The notes: generated by a model from the sequence alone, not told the origin. A DNA stretch of 47,189 nt from JBBRHF01 sp038223055 (GCA_038223055.1 JBBRHF010000005.1:1-47189), one strand, 5' to 3'; counted from the stretch's first letter, positions 8,367 to 16,536 are shown. Program-made: numbers and translations.

Positions 8367-8481
8367 GATCTTCGGCCTCGAACAGGCCTCGGCCGTCGCC
8401 GCCGGGCTCGACGCGATCGCGGCGATGCGCACCGACTAAGTCTGGCGGCGGTGACAAGCCGGTACGGCATAGGGTGCGGCC

Positions 8482-8982
8482 GTGATCATCAGAACCGCCG
8501 TCGAGCAGGACTGGCTGCTGATCTGGCCGTTCTTCGCCGACATCGTCGAGGCCGGCGAAACCTATGCCTACCCCGAGGGGTTGACCTCCGAGTCAGCCAG
8601 AGCCCTCTGGCTGGAACCCCCTCCCGGCCACACCGTGGTGGCCCTGGACGGGGACGGAGACGCAGTCCTGGGCTCGGCCAAGATGGGCCCGAACCGGCCC
8701 GGCCGGGGAGCGCACGTGGCGACGGCGAGCTTCATGGTGAACCACGCCAGCCAGGGTCGGGGCGTGGGTCGCGCGCTGGGTCGCTACGCCGTGGACTGGG
8801 CCCGAGCGAGCGGCTTCCGCAGCATGCAATTCAACGCGGTGGTCGAGACCAACACGGCCGCGGTCGGGCTGTGGACATCGCTCGGCTTCCAGATCCTCGC
8901 CACCGTGCCCGAGGCCTTCGACCACCCCGTGCACGGCCTGGTGGGGCTGCACGTGATGTTCCAGCGCTTGCGGATCGCCTAG
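8482..8982 (+). CDS. GNAT-family N-acetyltransferase
   Basis: 166 aa, single GNAT domain that should move an acetyl group from acetyl-CoA to an amine. Motif A is visible as NHASQGRGVGRALGRYAVDW (about residues 91-110; the Q/R-G-x-G-x-G/A pyrophosphate loop), and motif B as NTAAVGLWTSLGFQI. The opening IRTAVEQDWLLIWPFFADIV and the EAGETYAYPEG stretch recall L-amino-acid or phosphinothricin-type acetyltransferases. GTG start at 8482. It ends 44 bases before the sigma-factor gene on the same strand, so the two may share a transcript. Substrate unknown. Confidence 0.85.
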   Translation: MIIRTAVEQDWLLIWPFFADIVEAGETYAYPEGLTSESARALWLEPPPGHTVVALDGDGDAVLGSAKMGPNRPGRGAHVATASFMVNHASQGRGVGRALGRYAVDWARASGFRSMQFNAVVETNTAAVGLWTSLGFQILATVPEAFDHPVHGLVGLHVMFQRLRIA

Positions 8983-9025
8983 GGTCGCCTAGGGTCCCGC
9001 AAGCAACGACGGAGGAGGTTGCGAC

Positions 9026-10060
9026 ATGACGCAGAGCGTGACGGGCCAGCTGGCCGACGAGGAGTTCCTTCAGGTCATCGCCCCCTACCGCCGCGAACTG
9101 CTGGCGCACTGCTACCGGATGCTCGGCTCGGTCCACGACGCCGAGGACCTCGTGCAGGAGACCTACGTGCGGGCGTGGCGGTCCTTTCGGGGGTTCGAGG
9201 GCCGGTCCTCGTTGCGGACCTGGCTCTACCGCATCTCGACGAACGCGTGCCTTAACGCGTTGGACAGCCGTAGTCGGCGCCCCCTCCCCACCGGCCTCGG
9301 CGCTCCGAGCTCAGACCCCGGGGACTCGCTGGTCGAGCTCGCCGAGGTGACGTGGTTGGAGCCGCTGCCCGATGCGATGGTCGGCGCCAGCGCAAGCGAC
9401 CCGGCGGCGATCGTCGTGTCCCAGGCGAGCATCCGACTCGCGCTCATCGCCGCTCTCCAGCACCTGCCGCCCCGCCAGCGGGCAGTGCTGCTGCTGCGCG
9501 ACGTGCTGCGGCTGCGCGCCGCCGAGGTCGCCGAGGTGCTCGACACCTCGACCGCGGCCGTGAACAGCATCCTGCAGCGGGCCCGCGCCCAGGTCGCACA
9601 GGCCGACCTGTCCGAGGACGACATCGTCGAGCCCACCGACCCAGCCCAGCGCCGCCTGCTCGATCGCTTCGTCCAGGCACTCGAGGCCAAGGACATCAGC
9701 GCCATCGTCGAGGTGTTCACCTCCGACGCCGTGTGGGAGATGCCCCCGTTCACCGGGTGGTACCAGGGGCCGGACGACATCGGCCGGCTCATCGACACCC
9801 AGTGCCCGGCAGGCGCGGGAGAAATGCGGCTGCTCCCCACCGAGGCGAACGGTCAGCCCGCGTTCGCCATGTACCGGCTGCTTGACGACGGCAGCTGGCA
9901 CGCGTTCCAGCTTCAGGTGGTCACCCTCACCGACAAGGGCGTCTCGCACGTGACGGCGTTCCTCGACCTGAGGCTGTTCGCCACGTTCGGCTTTCCCATG
10001 GTCCTGGCGGCCGACGATCCGGCGCTCGTTGCCCCCGCCGGGATCCCTACCGCGCCATGA
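9026..10060 (+). CDS. ECF sigma factor with C-terminal SnoaL-like domain
   Basis: 344 aa. Region 2 is at about residues 18-85 (ELLAHCYRMLGSVHDAEDLV, QETYVRAWRSF, and the RTWLYRISTNACLNALDSR end) and region 4 at about 140-195 (LPPRQRAVLLLRDVLRLRAA, EVAEVLDTSTAAVNSILQRA). A further 140 residues form a SnoaL/NTF2-like fold (RRLLDRFVQALEAKDISAIV, AVWEMPPFTGWYQGPDDIG). This layout fits the SigG/TIGR02960-type ECF factors, in which the fused domain is believed to control activity in place of a separate anti-sigma factor. No anti-sigma gene is next to it, which agrees. GAGGAGG precedes the ATG at 9026. Its target promoters are unknown. Confidence 0.9.
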   Translation: MTQSVTGQLADEEFLQVIAPYRRELLAHCYRMLGSVHDAEDLVQETYVRAWRSFRGFEGRSSLRTWLYRISTNACLNALDSRSRRPLPTGLGAPSSDPGDSLVELAEVTWLEPLPDAMVGASASDPAAIVVSQASIRLALIAALQHLPPRQRAVLLLRDVLRLRAAEVAEVLDTSTAAVNSILQRARAQVAQADLSEDDIVEPTDPAQRRLLDRFVQALEAKDISAIVEVFTSDAVWEMPPFTGWYQGPDDIGRLIDTQCPAGAGEMRLLPTEANGQPAFAMYRLLDDGSWHAFQLQVVTLTDKGVSHVTAFLDLRLFATFGFPMVLAADDPALVAPAGIPTAP

Positions 10061-10098
10061 CCACGATTGCGCCAACTCCGCGCTGCGGGTCGAGATGT

Positions 10099-10140
10099 CG
10101 GGTGGGCTGACCGTAGGTCGGCGGTGGCTGAGCCCACCCG
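10099..10140 (+). terminator. Probable hairpin after the sigma-factor gene
   Basis: CGGGTGGGCT (10099-10108) pairs with AGCCCACCCG (10131-10140) across a 22-base loop. No T-run follows. Its place 40 bases after the stop codon suggests transcription termination. Confidence 0.4.
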
Positions 10141-10254
10141 GACGGTGCGCTGCGCCTGCCTCCCCGCGTGCGGCAGGCACGATCGTCGTGTCGGCTCCCG
10201 ACTCATAGCGTCTTCGGTATCCGGGCGGCACCGCCCGCCGACCGAGGAGATGGA

Positions 10255-10464
10255 ATGACCACCAACCGCGAGAACGTCCCGGACATCTGGTCGATTGAGG
10301 ATGAGTTGTTCTTCCGCGAAGTCACCAACGTCTTCGCACCACGGCTTCTCTGGGGCGCCTCGGTCTTGCTCGGCTCCAACGACGACTCGGGCGGCCTAGA
10401 TTGCGTCGACAGCCGACCGCCATCACCGGTCGAGCAATCCGTCCGCCGGCCGCTCGCGACGTGA
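10255..10464 (+). CDS. Hypothetical small protein
   Basis: 69 aa, not recognised. The N-terminal half (VPDIWSIEDELFFREVTNVF, then APRLLWGASVLLGSN) looks like ordinary protein. The C-terminal half (CVDSRPPSPVEQSVRRPLAT) looks like out-of-frame sequence, so this may be the start of a longer gene cut by a frameshift or rearrangement near 10390. GAGGAG lies seven bases upstream of the ATG at 10255, a good ribosome binding site. It converges on recX with a gap of only 35 bases. No homologue comes to mind. Confidence 0.4.
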   Translation: MTTNRENVPDIWSIEDELFFREVTNVFAPRLLWGASVLLGSNDDSGGLDCVDSRPPSPVEQSVRRPLAT

Positions 10465-10499
10465 CCTGTCGTGCGGCCTGGTGCAAACAGGCTCGCGCG

Positions 10500-11039
10500 T
10501 CACGGCGCCGGCTCGACATCGAGAGCCTCGTGGACCACCCGCATCGCCAGCCCATCGGCATAGCCCTTGCGGGCGAGCATCCCGGCGAGCCGGCGGATGC
10601 GGACCTCGCGAGCCAGCCCACGCGTGGCGGGCAGCCGACGCGACACCAGCGCCGCAGCGGCGACCCTCTCGTCCGCGTCGTCGACCGCGTCGAGCGCCGT
10701 CGCAACTGTCTCCTCATCGATGCCACGTGCCCGCAACTCATGGCGCAGCGCGCGCCGGGCCAACCCGCGCCCGCCGTGTCGGGAGCGCACCCACGTCTGG
10801 GCGAACGCCACATCATCGACCAGCCCCACCTCCCCGAACCGGTCGAGCACCTGCTCGGCCACGTCGTCCGGCACGGCCTTGCGATGCAACTCCTCGGCAA
10901 GCTGGGCCCGGGTGCGCGGCGCCATCGTCAGCCGTCGGAGCACGATCGCGCGAGCAGCCGACTCGGACGCAGCCGACTCGGACGCAGCCGGCCCGAGCCC
11001 AGCCAGCTCGGCGGCAGCCGACTCGGCAGAGCCCGTCAC
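10500..11039 (-). CDS. recX: Regulatory protein RecX
   Basis: 179 aa inhibitor and modulator of RecA filaments. Three-helix repeats typical of RecX are seen: ARAIVLRRLTMAPRTRAQLA (about 30-49), FGEVGLVDDVAFAQTWVRSR (about 78-97), RRALRHELRARGIDEETV and the final VRIRRLAGMLARKGYADGLA. The first 28 residues are an Ala/Ser/Glu-rich leader with a duplicated SESAA unit, coded by 15-bp repeats near 10964-10990. The GTG start overlaps the recA stop in a GTGA, so translation is probably coupled to recA. Confidence 0.92.
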   Translation of the reverse strand: MTGSAESAAAELAGLGPAASESAASESAARAIVLRRLTMAPRTRAQLAEELHRKAVPDDVAEQVLDRFGEVGLVDDVAFAQTWVRSRHGGRGLARRALRHELRARGIDEETVATALDAVDDADERVAAAALVSRRLPATRGLAREVRIRRLAGMLARKGYADGLAMRVVHEALDVEPAP

Positions 11040-13171
11040 AGGTCGATCGGGACGATGGCCTCGCCCGCGTCCGGAGCGTCGACATGGGCACCGATGCCGA
11101 GCTTCTCCTTGATCTTCTTCTCGATCTCGTCGGACAGGTCGGGGTTGTCACGCAAGAAGGCCCGAGCGTTCTCCTTGCCCTGGCCGAGCTGGTCCCCCTC
11201 GTAGGTATACCAAGCGCCCGCCTTGCGCACGAAGCCCTGCTCGACGCCCATGTCGATCAGCCCGCCCTCGCGGCTGATGCCATATCCGAAGATCAGGTCC
11301 ATCTCAGCCTGCCGGAACGGCGGGGCGACCTTGTTCTTCACGACCTTCACCCGGACCCGGTTGCCCACCGCCTCCTGCCCGTCCTTGAGCGTCTCGATGC
11401 GCCGGACGTCGAGCCGAACCGAGGCATAGAACTTGAGTGCCTTGCCACCGGCCGTGGTCTCGGGGCTGTTGTGCACCATGACGCCATCGACGAAGTAGTT
11501 GTGATCGCCCTCGACCTCGATGTCGAAGCGGTGCATCGACCGCGTCGTGGGTTTCACGGCGACGCTGAGGATGCGGGCCGGCAGCAGACGCTTCTGTGGC
11601 GCCACGAACTGCGGTTCCACGGCGAACCGACCGCGGAACCGCGGGAGCAGCTTGTCGTTCATCGACGGGTGGATGTAGGGAGCGATGATCTCCTGCAACG
11701 CAGCAGTCGCAGCGGTGGTGAACTTCAGCACGGCTTTCCCCGCCGCGCCGCGCGCGGCGACCGTGCAGGCAAGGCCGTGGGTGTCGCGCAGATAGTCGAC
11801 GAGCCGGCCACGCGAGCCGGGGCTGATCGCTTCGACGCAGATCTCGGCTCGGCCCGACCCCCCGGCCGTCCTCGCCTGCAGGCCCGTGGCTCGCACCGTG
11901 AACGAAGCATCATCCATGTACCAGATCGCCAGAGCCAGCGGCGTCAGCGCCTTGAGGTAGTCCGACGTCAGATGCTTCTTCTCGCCGCCGAGGTAGACGA
12001 CCTGCTGGAGCTCTCCAAGCTCGGGTAGTGGGGTGAAGTCCGCGAAGCTAGCGCCGCTGGCGTCGGTGCGTCGCGAGTGGGAAATATTCGCCAGCAGCGA
12101 CACCTTCCATTCGAGGTAGCTGGCCTGCTTGGCGCCGTGCCCCAACCGGAAGCGGACGCCGTGACATCCTTGCCGGTTCGGCGAGAGGTTGGCGTCGCCC
12201 ATGAGGCCGCCGAGGACGACCTGCCACTGCTGGTCGCCCAGCAGAGCCGTCTCCGCCCGCACGACACGGTCGCCAGGCAGCAGCTCTCCCGCCTCGCGCC
12301 AGCCGCCCGGGGTGCGGATCAGGTGGTTGGCCGTGGCCGCGAACTGGGCCCGCCCGTTGCCACCAGACTTCGCCACGGTGAACTGCAGGAACTGCTCGGC
12401 AGGGCCGTTGTCGAACCAGTTCACGACCCGCCGCGGGACGACCTGATCGCTCTCGGGGTCGTAGGACAAGACCTCGACCGGCAGTTTCTGGTTGACGATC
12501 TTGCCGATCTTCTCCTGGGAGCCGTCCGCCAGCGACACCCGCGTGTTGTAGGAGAAGCAGCCGAACATCACCCCGATCTTCTCGCGCAACTGGTTGATGA
12601 AGATCGCCGTGGTCTTGGACTGGCTAATCGCGCCGGTCAGCTTGCGCAACGCCTGGCTCATCAGCCGGGCCTGCAGACCGACGTGGTTGTCGCCCATCTC
12701 CCCCTCGATCTCGGCGCGCGGCACCAGCGCCGCGACCGAGTCGATGACGATCACGTCCAATGCACCGGACCGGATCAGCATGTCGGTGATCTCCAGCGCC
12801 TGCTCACCCGTGTCGGGCTGGGAGACCAGCAGCGCGTCGGTGTCGACGCCGAGCCGCTGGGCGTAGTCGGGGTCGAGGGCGTGCTCCGCGTCGATGAACG
12901 CGGCGATGCCCCCGGCCTTCTGCGCGTTGGCGATCGCGTGCAGCGCCACGGTCGTCTTGCCGCTCGACTCCGGTCCGTATATCTCCACCACCCGCCCGCG
13001 CGGGAGGCCACCGATCCCCAGCGCGATGTCCAGCGCGATGGAACCCGTGGGAATCACCTCGATCGGGGCGCGCACGTTGTCGCCCAAGCGCATCACGGAC
13101 CCCTTGCCGAACGCCTTGTCGATCTGCGCGAGCGCTGCGTCGAGGGACTTGTCGCGGTCTAGTGAAGCCAT
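11036..13171 (-). CDS. recA: Recombinase RecA precursor with in-frame intein
   Basis: 711 aa from the ATG at 13171; removing the 364-residue intein leaves 347 aa, a normal RecA length. Extein motifs: Walker A GPESSGKTT, Walker B VIVIDSVAAL, loop-1 region EMGDNHVGLQARLMSQALRK, and after the intein SPETTAGGKALKFYASVRLD. RecA coats single-stranded DNA, drives strand exchange and triggers LexA self-cleavage. Activity requires protein splicing. Three starts are possible (13249, 13180, 13171). I prefer 13171 because MASLDRDKSLDAALAQID is the family start and GGGGATGG lies before it. A LexA box lies 120 bases upstream, so it is probably SOS-inducible. RecX follows with a GTGA overlap. Confidence 0.95.
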   Translation of the reverse strand: MASLDRDKSLDAALAQIDKAFGKGSVMRLGDNVRAPIEVIPTGSIALDIALGIGGLPRGRVVEIYGPESSGKTTVALHAIANAQKAGGIAAFIDAEHALDPDYAQRLGVDTDALLVSQPDTGEQALEITDMLIRSGALDVIVIDSVAALVPRAEIEGEMGDNHVGLQARLMSQALRKLTGAISQSKTTAIFINQLREKIGVMFGCFSYNTRVSLADGSQEKIGKIVNQKLPVEVLSYDPESDQVVPRRVVNWFDNGPAEQFLQFTVAKSGGNGRAQFAATANHLIRTPGGWREAGELLPGDRVVRAETALLGDQQWQVVLGGLMGDANLSPNRQGCHGVRFRLGHGAKQASYLEWKVSLLANISHSRRTDASGASFADFTPLPELGELQQVVYLGGEKKHLTSDYLKALTPLALAIWYMDDASFTVRATGLQARTAGGSGRAEICVEAISPGSRGRLVDYLRDTHGLACTVAARGAAGKAVLKFTTAATAALQEIIAPYIHPSMNDKLLPRFRGRFAVEPQFVAPQKRLLPARILSVAVKPTTRSMHRFDIEVEGDHNYFVDGVMVHNSPETTAGGKALKFYASVRLDVRRIETLKDGQEAVGNRVRVKVVKNKVAPPFRQAEMDLIFGYGISREGGLIDMGVEQGFVRKAGAWYTYEGDQLGQGKENARAFLRDNPDLSDEIEKKIKEKLGIGAHVDAPDAGEAIVPIDL
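11468..12559 (-). other. RecA intein (364 aa) with LAGLIDADG homing-endonuclease domain
   Basis: Starts at Cys1 (CFSYNTRVSLADGS) right after KIGVMFG and ends VDGVMVHN before Ser+1 (SPETT). Splicing residues are all present: Cys1, block B TANHL, penultimate His, final Asn, Ser+1. Insertion in the F-G/S-P-E-T-T loop and sequence such as VVNWFDNGPAEQFLQFTV match, from memory, the Mycobacterium leprae RecA intein rather than the M. tuberculosis one. The endonuclease domain has motif 1 LGGLMGDANLS and motif 2 AIWYMDDASFT. Catalytic aspartates are kept (intein positions 122 and 217), but the glycine ending each motif is alanine (123 and 218, codons at 12191-12193 and 11906-11908). Splicing is expected to work; endonuclease activity is in doubt. 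Confidence 0.95.
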
Positions 13172-13290
13172 GGCTGCCATCCCCGGTCGGGTCGAGTGTT
13201 CGTCGTCATGTCCACCACCGTAGGGTCGCGGTCCGACAGCATCGGGCAAGCGCGGCAGATCTGTGGATGTCCAGACCCTGTGGACAGTAG

Positions 13291-13306
13291 ACGAACACCT
13301 GTTCGA
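13291..13306 (-). promoter_or_regulatory. LexA (SOS) operator upstream of recA
   Basis: ACGAACACCTGTTCGA matches the actinobacterial SOS box TCGAAC-N4-GTTCGA at 11 of 12 fixed positions. It lies 120 bases upstream of the recA ATG, in the 197-bp gap between the MFS gene and recA. Cleavage of LexA would relieve repression. Confidence 0.85.
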
Positions 13307-13368
13307 CCGCCGCGTGACACGCCGGGTGAAGAGCAGAGAATTAGGAGATCACGGCCGATTCGTGCACT

Positions 13369-14646
13369 TCACGCCGTCTCGGAGGTCGCCGATCCCGGCC
13401 GCAGGCGGGCCGCCAAGACCAGCACCACGATCGGCACGACGAGCAGCCCGGCCAGACCGTTGAGCACGCCGTAGCCGAAGGCGCCGAGCACCACGCCCGC
13501 CAGCGCTCCCCCGGTCGCCCCGCACATTCCCATGACGAAGTCGGTGGCACCCTGCACACCCGGCCGCACGGCCGTGGGAACTGACTCCGAGAGCAGGGTC
13601 GACCCCGCGACAAGCACGCATGACCACCCGACCCCCAGCAGGAACAGGCCCACGCCCAGGGTTGCGGGATGGGCCGGGTCGGCCGTGCCGGCGACGACCA
13701 CCGCCGCGACGAACACGCCCTGCCCGACCACGACGACCGCTATCCGGCCCAGCCGGTCGGTGAGCCACCCGACCACGGGCGACACGGCGTACATGCCCGC
13801 GACATGCACGCTGATCACCAGACCCACGATGCGCAGGCTGGCGCCCTCGTGCCGCATGTGCACCGGGGTCATGGCCATGACCGCGACCATGACGGTGTGT
13901 CCGAGAGCGACCGCGGCGAGGCCCAGCACCCCACGACGAGACGCCGCGACGGCCCGCAGCGACGCGCCGACGGCGGCGTGCGCAGGCCGCGCCGCCGGGT
14001 CGAGACCGAGCCGGCGCCGGGCCTCCAGCAGCGGGTCCGGCCGCAGCCCGACGTGGACGAGCGCCGCCGCCAGCGCGAACGCGACCACGCTGAAGACCAG
14101 CGGACCGGTGAGCTCGGGCAGGCCCAGGGCGCCCGCGACCGCACCGCCGGGGCCGGTGAGGTTGGGTCCCAGGACCACGCCCACCGTGGTGGCCCACACG
14201 ACCGTCGCCAGGGCCCGGGCCCGGTGCTCGACCGGCGCGAGATCGGTCGCAGCGTAACGCGACTGCAGCCCGGTCGCCGACCCGGACCCGAGCATCACCG
14301 CGCCGAGGAACACCACGGCGAACGAGCGCCCCACCCCCCCGAGTACGACGATCAGGGCTCCCGTCAGCGCGACCAGATAGCCCAGCACGAGACCGGGCCG
14401 GCGGCCGTACGCCGACATCAGCCGCGCCATCGGAAGCGCCGCGACCGCCGCGCCGAGCACCGTGGCCGTCTGCGCGAGCCCGGACAGCGACGTCGAGCCG
14501 GACACGTCCTCGGCGATCAGGCCGCCGACGGCGATCGCGCTGCCGACCCCGATGCCGCCGAGGACCTGGGCGAGAGACAGCACCCGCAGCGTGGCCCGCT
14601 GGTGCGGGTCGACCCGGTCCGAGTCGGGGGCGCGGACCTCTGTCAT
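13369..14646 (-). CDS. MFS transporter
   Basis: 425 aa with about 12 hydrophobic segments. The cytoplasmic loop motif SAYGRRPGLVLGYLVALTGA after the second helix and WLTDRLGRIAVVVVGQGVF after the eighth helix mark the two halves of a major facilitator. The central loop (LEARRRLGLDPAARPAHAAV) is short and basic. Likely a proton-driven drug or metabolite exporter; substrate unknown. The ATG overlaps the DUF3046 stop (ATGA), so the pair is translated together. It separates DUF3046 from recA, which are usually closer neighbours, so it looks like an insertion into a conserved block. Confidence 0.88.
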   Translation of the reverse strand: MTEVRAPDSDRVDPHQRATLRVLSLAQVLGGIGVGSAIAVGGLIAEDVSGSTSLSGLAQTATVLGAAVAALPMARLMSAYGRRPGLVLGYLVALTGALIVVLGGVGRSFAVVFLGAVMLGSGSATGLQSRYAATDLAPVEHRARALATVVWATTVGVVLGPNLTGPGGAVAGALGLPELTGPLVFSVVAFALAAALVHVGLRPDPLLEARRRLGLDPAARPAHAAVGASLRAVAASRRGVLGLAAVALGHTVMVAVMAMTPVHMRHEGASLRIVGLVISVHVAGMYAVSPVVGWLTDRLGRIAVVVVGQGVFVAAVVVAGTADPAHPATLGVGLFLLGVGWSCVLVAGSTLLSESVPTAVRPGVQGATDFVMGMCGATGGALAGVVLGAFGYGVLNGLAGLLVVPIVVLVLAARLRPGSATSETA

Positions 14647-14834
14647 CGCGCCGCCGCCGGCAACTCGAGCCCGACGCAGACTCCCCTCCAGACGTCCTTG
14701 ACGTTCTCGCCCTCGGCCAGCGCCTGCACGACGGTCCGGTTGCCCAGCTCGGGGAACACCTGATCGTGGGCGACGAACTGGGCGCGCGGCCCCAGCGAGT
14801 CGTCCATCCGCCGCCAGAACTCGGTCAGTCGCAT
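14643..14834 (-). CDS. DUF3046 family protein
   Basis: 63 aa. MRLTEFWRRMDDSLGPRAQF, then VAHDQVFPELGNRTVVQALA and a region with WRGVC match the small DUF3046 family found near recA in actinomycetes; its role is unknown. The ATG at 14834 opens the conserved sequence exactly. Its stop overlaps the MFS start by four bases. The 17-bp tandem repeat and the ABC exporter lie upstream on the same strand. Confidence 0.88.
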   Translation of the reverse strand: MRLTEFWRRMDDSLGPRAQFVAHDQVFPELGNRTVVQALAEGENVKDVWRGVCVGLELPAAAR

Positions 14835-14870
14835 CGGGCCATTATCCGGGTTGGGGTGGGGTTCCCGTGA

Positions 14871-14921
14871 GATCCGGGTTGCAGTGGGATCCGGGTTGCA
14901 GTGGGATCCAGGTTCCCGTGA
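14871..14921. repeat. 17-bp tandem repeat, three units
   Basis: GATCCGGGTTGCAGTGG occurs twice without change (14871, 14888), then GATCCAGGTTCCCGTGA (14905). Related sequence extends back to 14841. It fills most of the 98-bp gap between the ABC permease stop and DUF3046. Confidence 0.8.
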
Positions 14922-14932
14922 GGTGCGGGGGT

Positions 14933-15760
14933 TCAGGTGAGCAGCAGCCGCTCGAGTCGCCGCCCGGTCACGACCGCGCCGGCGAACCCGAGAACCGCGA
15001 GCACGACGACGTGCACCACGGATGCGCCCGAGACCGCCCCGGTCGTCAGCTCTCGCACCAGCGCCGCCCCGTGATAGAGCGGAGACACCTGGACCCCCCA
15101 TTGCAGCGTCGCAGGATAGGTCGACAGCGGGTAGAACGTCGCGGAGAACAGGAACATCGGCAGGGTCGCCAGCGTGACGTACTCGAAGTCCTGCCACGAG
15201 CGCATGTAGGTCGTAGCAGCCATGCCGGCGGCGGCGAACGCGAAGCCGATCAGCACCGCCGCCGGCAGCACGAGCAGCGCCCACCACGAGCTGACCAGAC
15301 CCATGACGAGCATCACGGCGAGGAACGCCGTGGAGTAGAACGCCCCGCGCATGAGTGCCCAGGCAATCTCGCCGGCCGCGATGTCCGCGGTGGTCACCGG
15401 GGTCGCGAGCACGGCGTCGTACAGCTTGGCGTATTTCAGCTTGAAGAAGATGTTGAATGTCGCGTCGTAGATCGCGCCGTTCATCGCACTCGCGGCGAGC
15501 ATCGCGGGGGCGATGAACTCGGTGTAGGTGAGCACCTGCCCGTCAGGCAGCCGCACGTCCCCGACCAGTTGGGCGACCCCCACGCCCACCGAGAACAAGT
15601 AGAACAGCGGTTCGAGCACGCCGGAGACGAGCACCACCCAGCCGTGCTTGTAGACCAGGACGTTGCGCTCGACCAGGGAGAGTGCCCGGCCGGTGCCGAG
15701 CAGCCGGCGCAGGCCGCCCGGGGGCAGGATGCGCAGCGGCAGGGTCCGGGTGCCGGTCAT
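14933..15760 (-). CDS. ABC-2 type exporter permease (NodJ/DrrB-like), second subunit
   Basis: 275 aa integral membrane protein with six predicted helices. GTGRALSLVERNVLVYKHGW precedes the first helix; the central NIFFKLKYAKLYDAVLATPV cytoplasmic loop and FEYVTLATLPMFLFSATFYP before the last helices are typical of NodJ/DrrB permeases. The ATG at 15760 overlaps the stop of the first permease (ATGA), so the two probably form a heterodimer with the upstream ATPase. An export substrate such as a lipid, oligosaccharide or drug is possible but not shown. Confidence 0.88.
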   Translation of the reverse strand: MTGTRTLPLRILPPGGLRRLLGTGRALSLVERNVLVYKHGWVVLVSGVLEPLFYLFSVGVGVAQLVGDVRLPDGQVLTYTEFIAPAMLAASAMNGAIYDATFNIFFKLKYAKLYDAVLATPVTTADIAAGEIAWALMRGAFYSTAFLAVMLVMGLVSSWWALLVLPAAVLIGFAFAAAGMAATTYMRSWQDFEYVTLATLPMFLFSATFYPLSTYPATLQWGVQVSPLYHGAALVRELTTGAVSGASVVHVVVLAVLGFAGAVVTGRRLERLLLT

Positions 15761-16536
15761 GTTTCCAGCCGTCCGGCGAAGCAGCGCCGGGCCAGGGCGA
15801 AACCGGCCGCCGTCCACGCCGCGAGGTAAGCCACGTGCAGCAGCGCGGGGACCAGGTGAGCCGTCCCGAGCGACAGGCTGCGGCACAGCTCGACCCCGTG
15901 CCAGAGCGGGGTCGCCCAGGCCACCGGCTCCAGCCAGTCGGGCAGCTGGGAGACCGGGAAGAACGTGCCGGAGAACAGGAACATCGGCACGATCCCGAAC
16001 CGGAAGAGCATCGCGAAGCCGCCGTCGTTGTCCTGCCGCGCGGCGAAGGCGAAGATGACGGTGGCATAGGCCATGCCGGTGAGTACGGCGACGGGGAGCG
16101 CGAGCGCGGCCCACGGCGACTCGATCGCGCCGAACCCGGCCATCACCGCGACGAACACCGTCAGCGTCGTCACCAGCCGGAAAGCGACAAACAGCAGGTG
16201 GCCGGCGAGCAGGTCCACGACGCGCAGCGGGGTGGCGAGCATCGCGTGGTACTGCCGCTGCCACTTGATCGCACCCATCACCGGGTAGGTCGATTCGAAC
16301 GACGCCGTCTGCATGGCTGTCGCCGCGAGCAGCCCCGGAGCGAGGAACTCCAGGTAGCTCACCCCGGGCAGGGTCGCGGACCCGGTGCCGCTGTCGACCA
16401 GCGTGCCCAAGCCGATGCCCATCGCGGCGAGGAAGCCCAGCGGTTCGAGCACGCTGGAAACCGCGGTGCCCCGCCAGGTGCGGCGGTACTGCGTCATCCA
16501 GTAGGCGAAGGCGCGGCCGGCCAGCGCGGGGGTCAT
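15757..16536 (-). CDS. ABC-2 type exporter permease (NodJ/DrrB-like), first subunit
   Basis: 259 aa with six predicted membrane segments. FAYWMTQYRRTWRGTAVSSV precedes the first helix, and IKWQRQYHAMLATPLRVVDL is the cytoplasmic coupling loop, matching the same position of the second permease (LYDAVLATPV), so the two arose from one ancestor. MFLFSGTFFPVSQLPDWLEP is the late loop. The ATG overlaps the ATPase stop by one base (TGATG). Confidence 0.88.
   Translation of the reverse strand: MTPALAGRAFAYWMTQYRRTWRGTAVSSVLEPLGFLAAMGIGLGTLVDSGTGSATLPGVSYLEFLAPGLLAATAMQTASFESTYPVMGAIKWQRQYHAMLATPLRVVDLLAGHLLFVAFRLVTTLTVFVAVMAGFGAIESPWAALALPVAVLTGMAYATVIFAFAARQDNDGGFAMLFRFGIVPMFLFSGTFFPVSQLPDWLEPVAWATPLWHGVELCRSLSLGTAHLVPALLHVAYLAAWTAAGFALARRCFAGRLET

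Noticed and set aside
7986..9029. Long plus-strand frame of 347 residues
   Set aside because: It is Arg/Pro/Ala-rich with no family features, and overlaps the PepSY-like and acetyltransferase genes, which have good starts. A shadow of high GC content.
11468..12559. Intein region as a separate homing endonuclease gene
   Set aside because: It is in frame with recA on both sides, begins with Cys and ends with His-Asn before Ser, so it is part of the RecA precursor.
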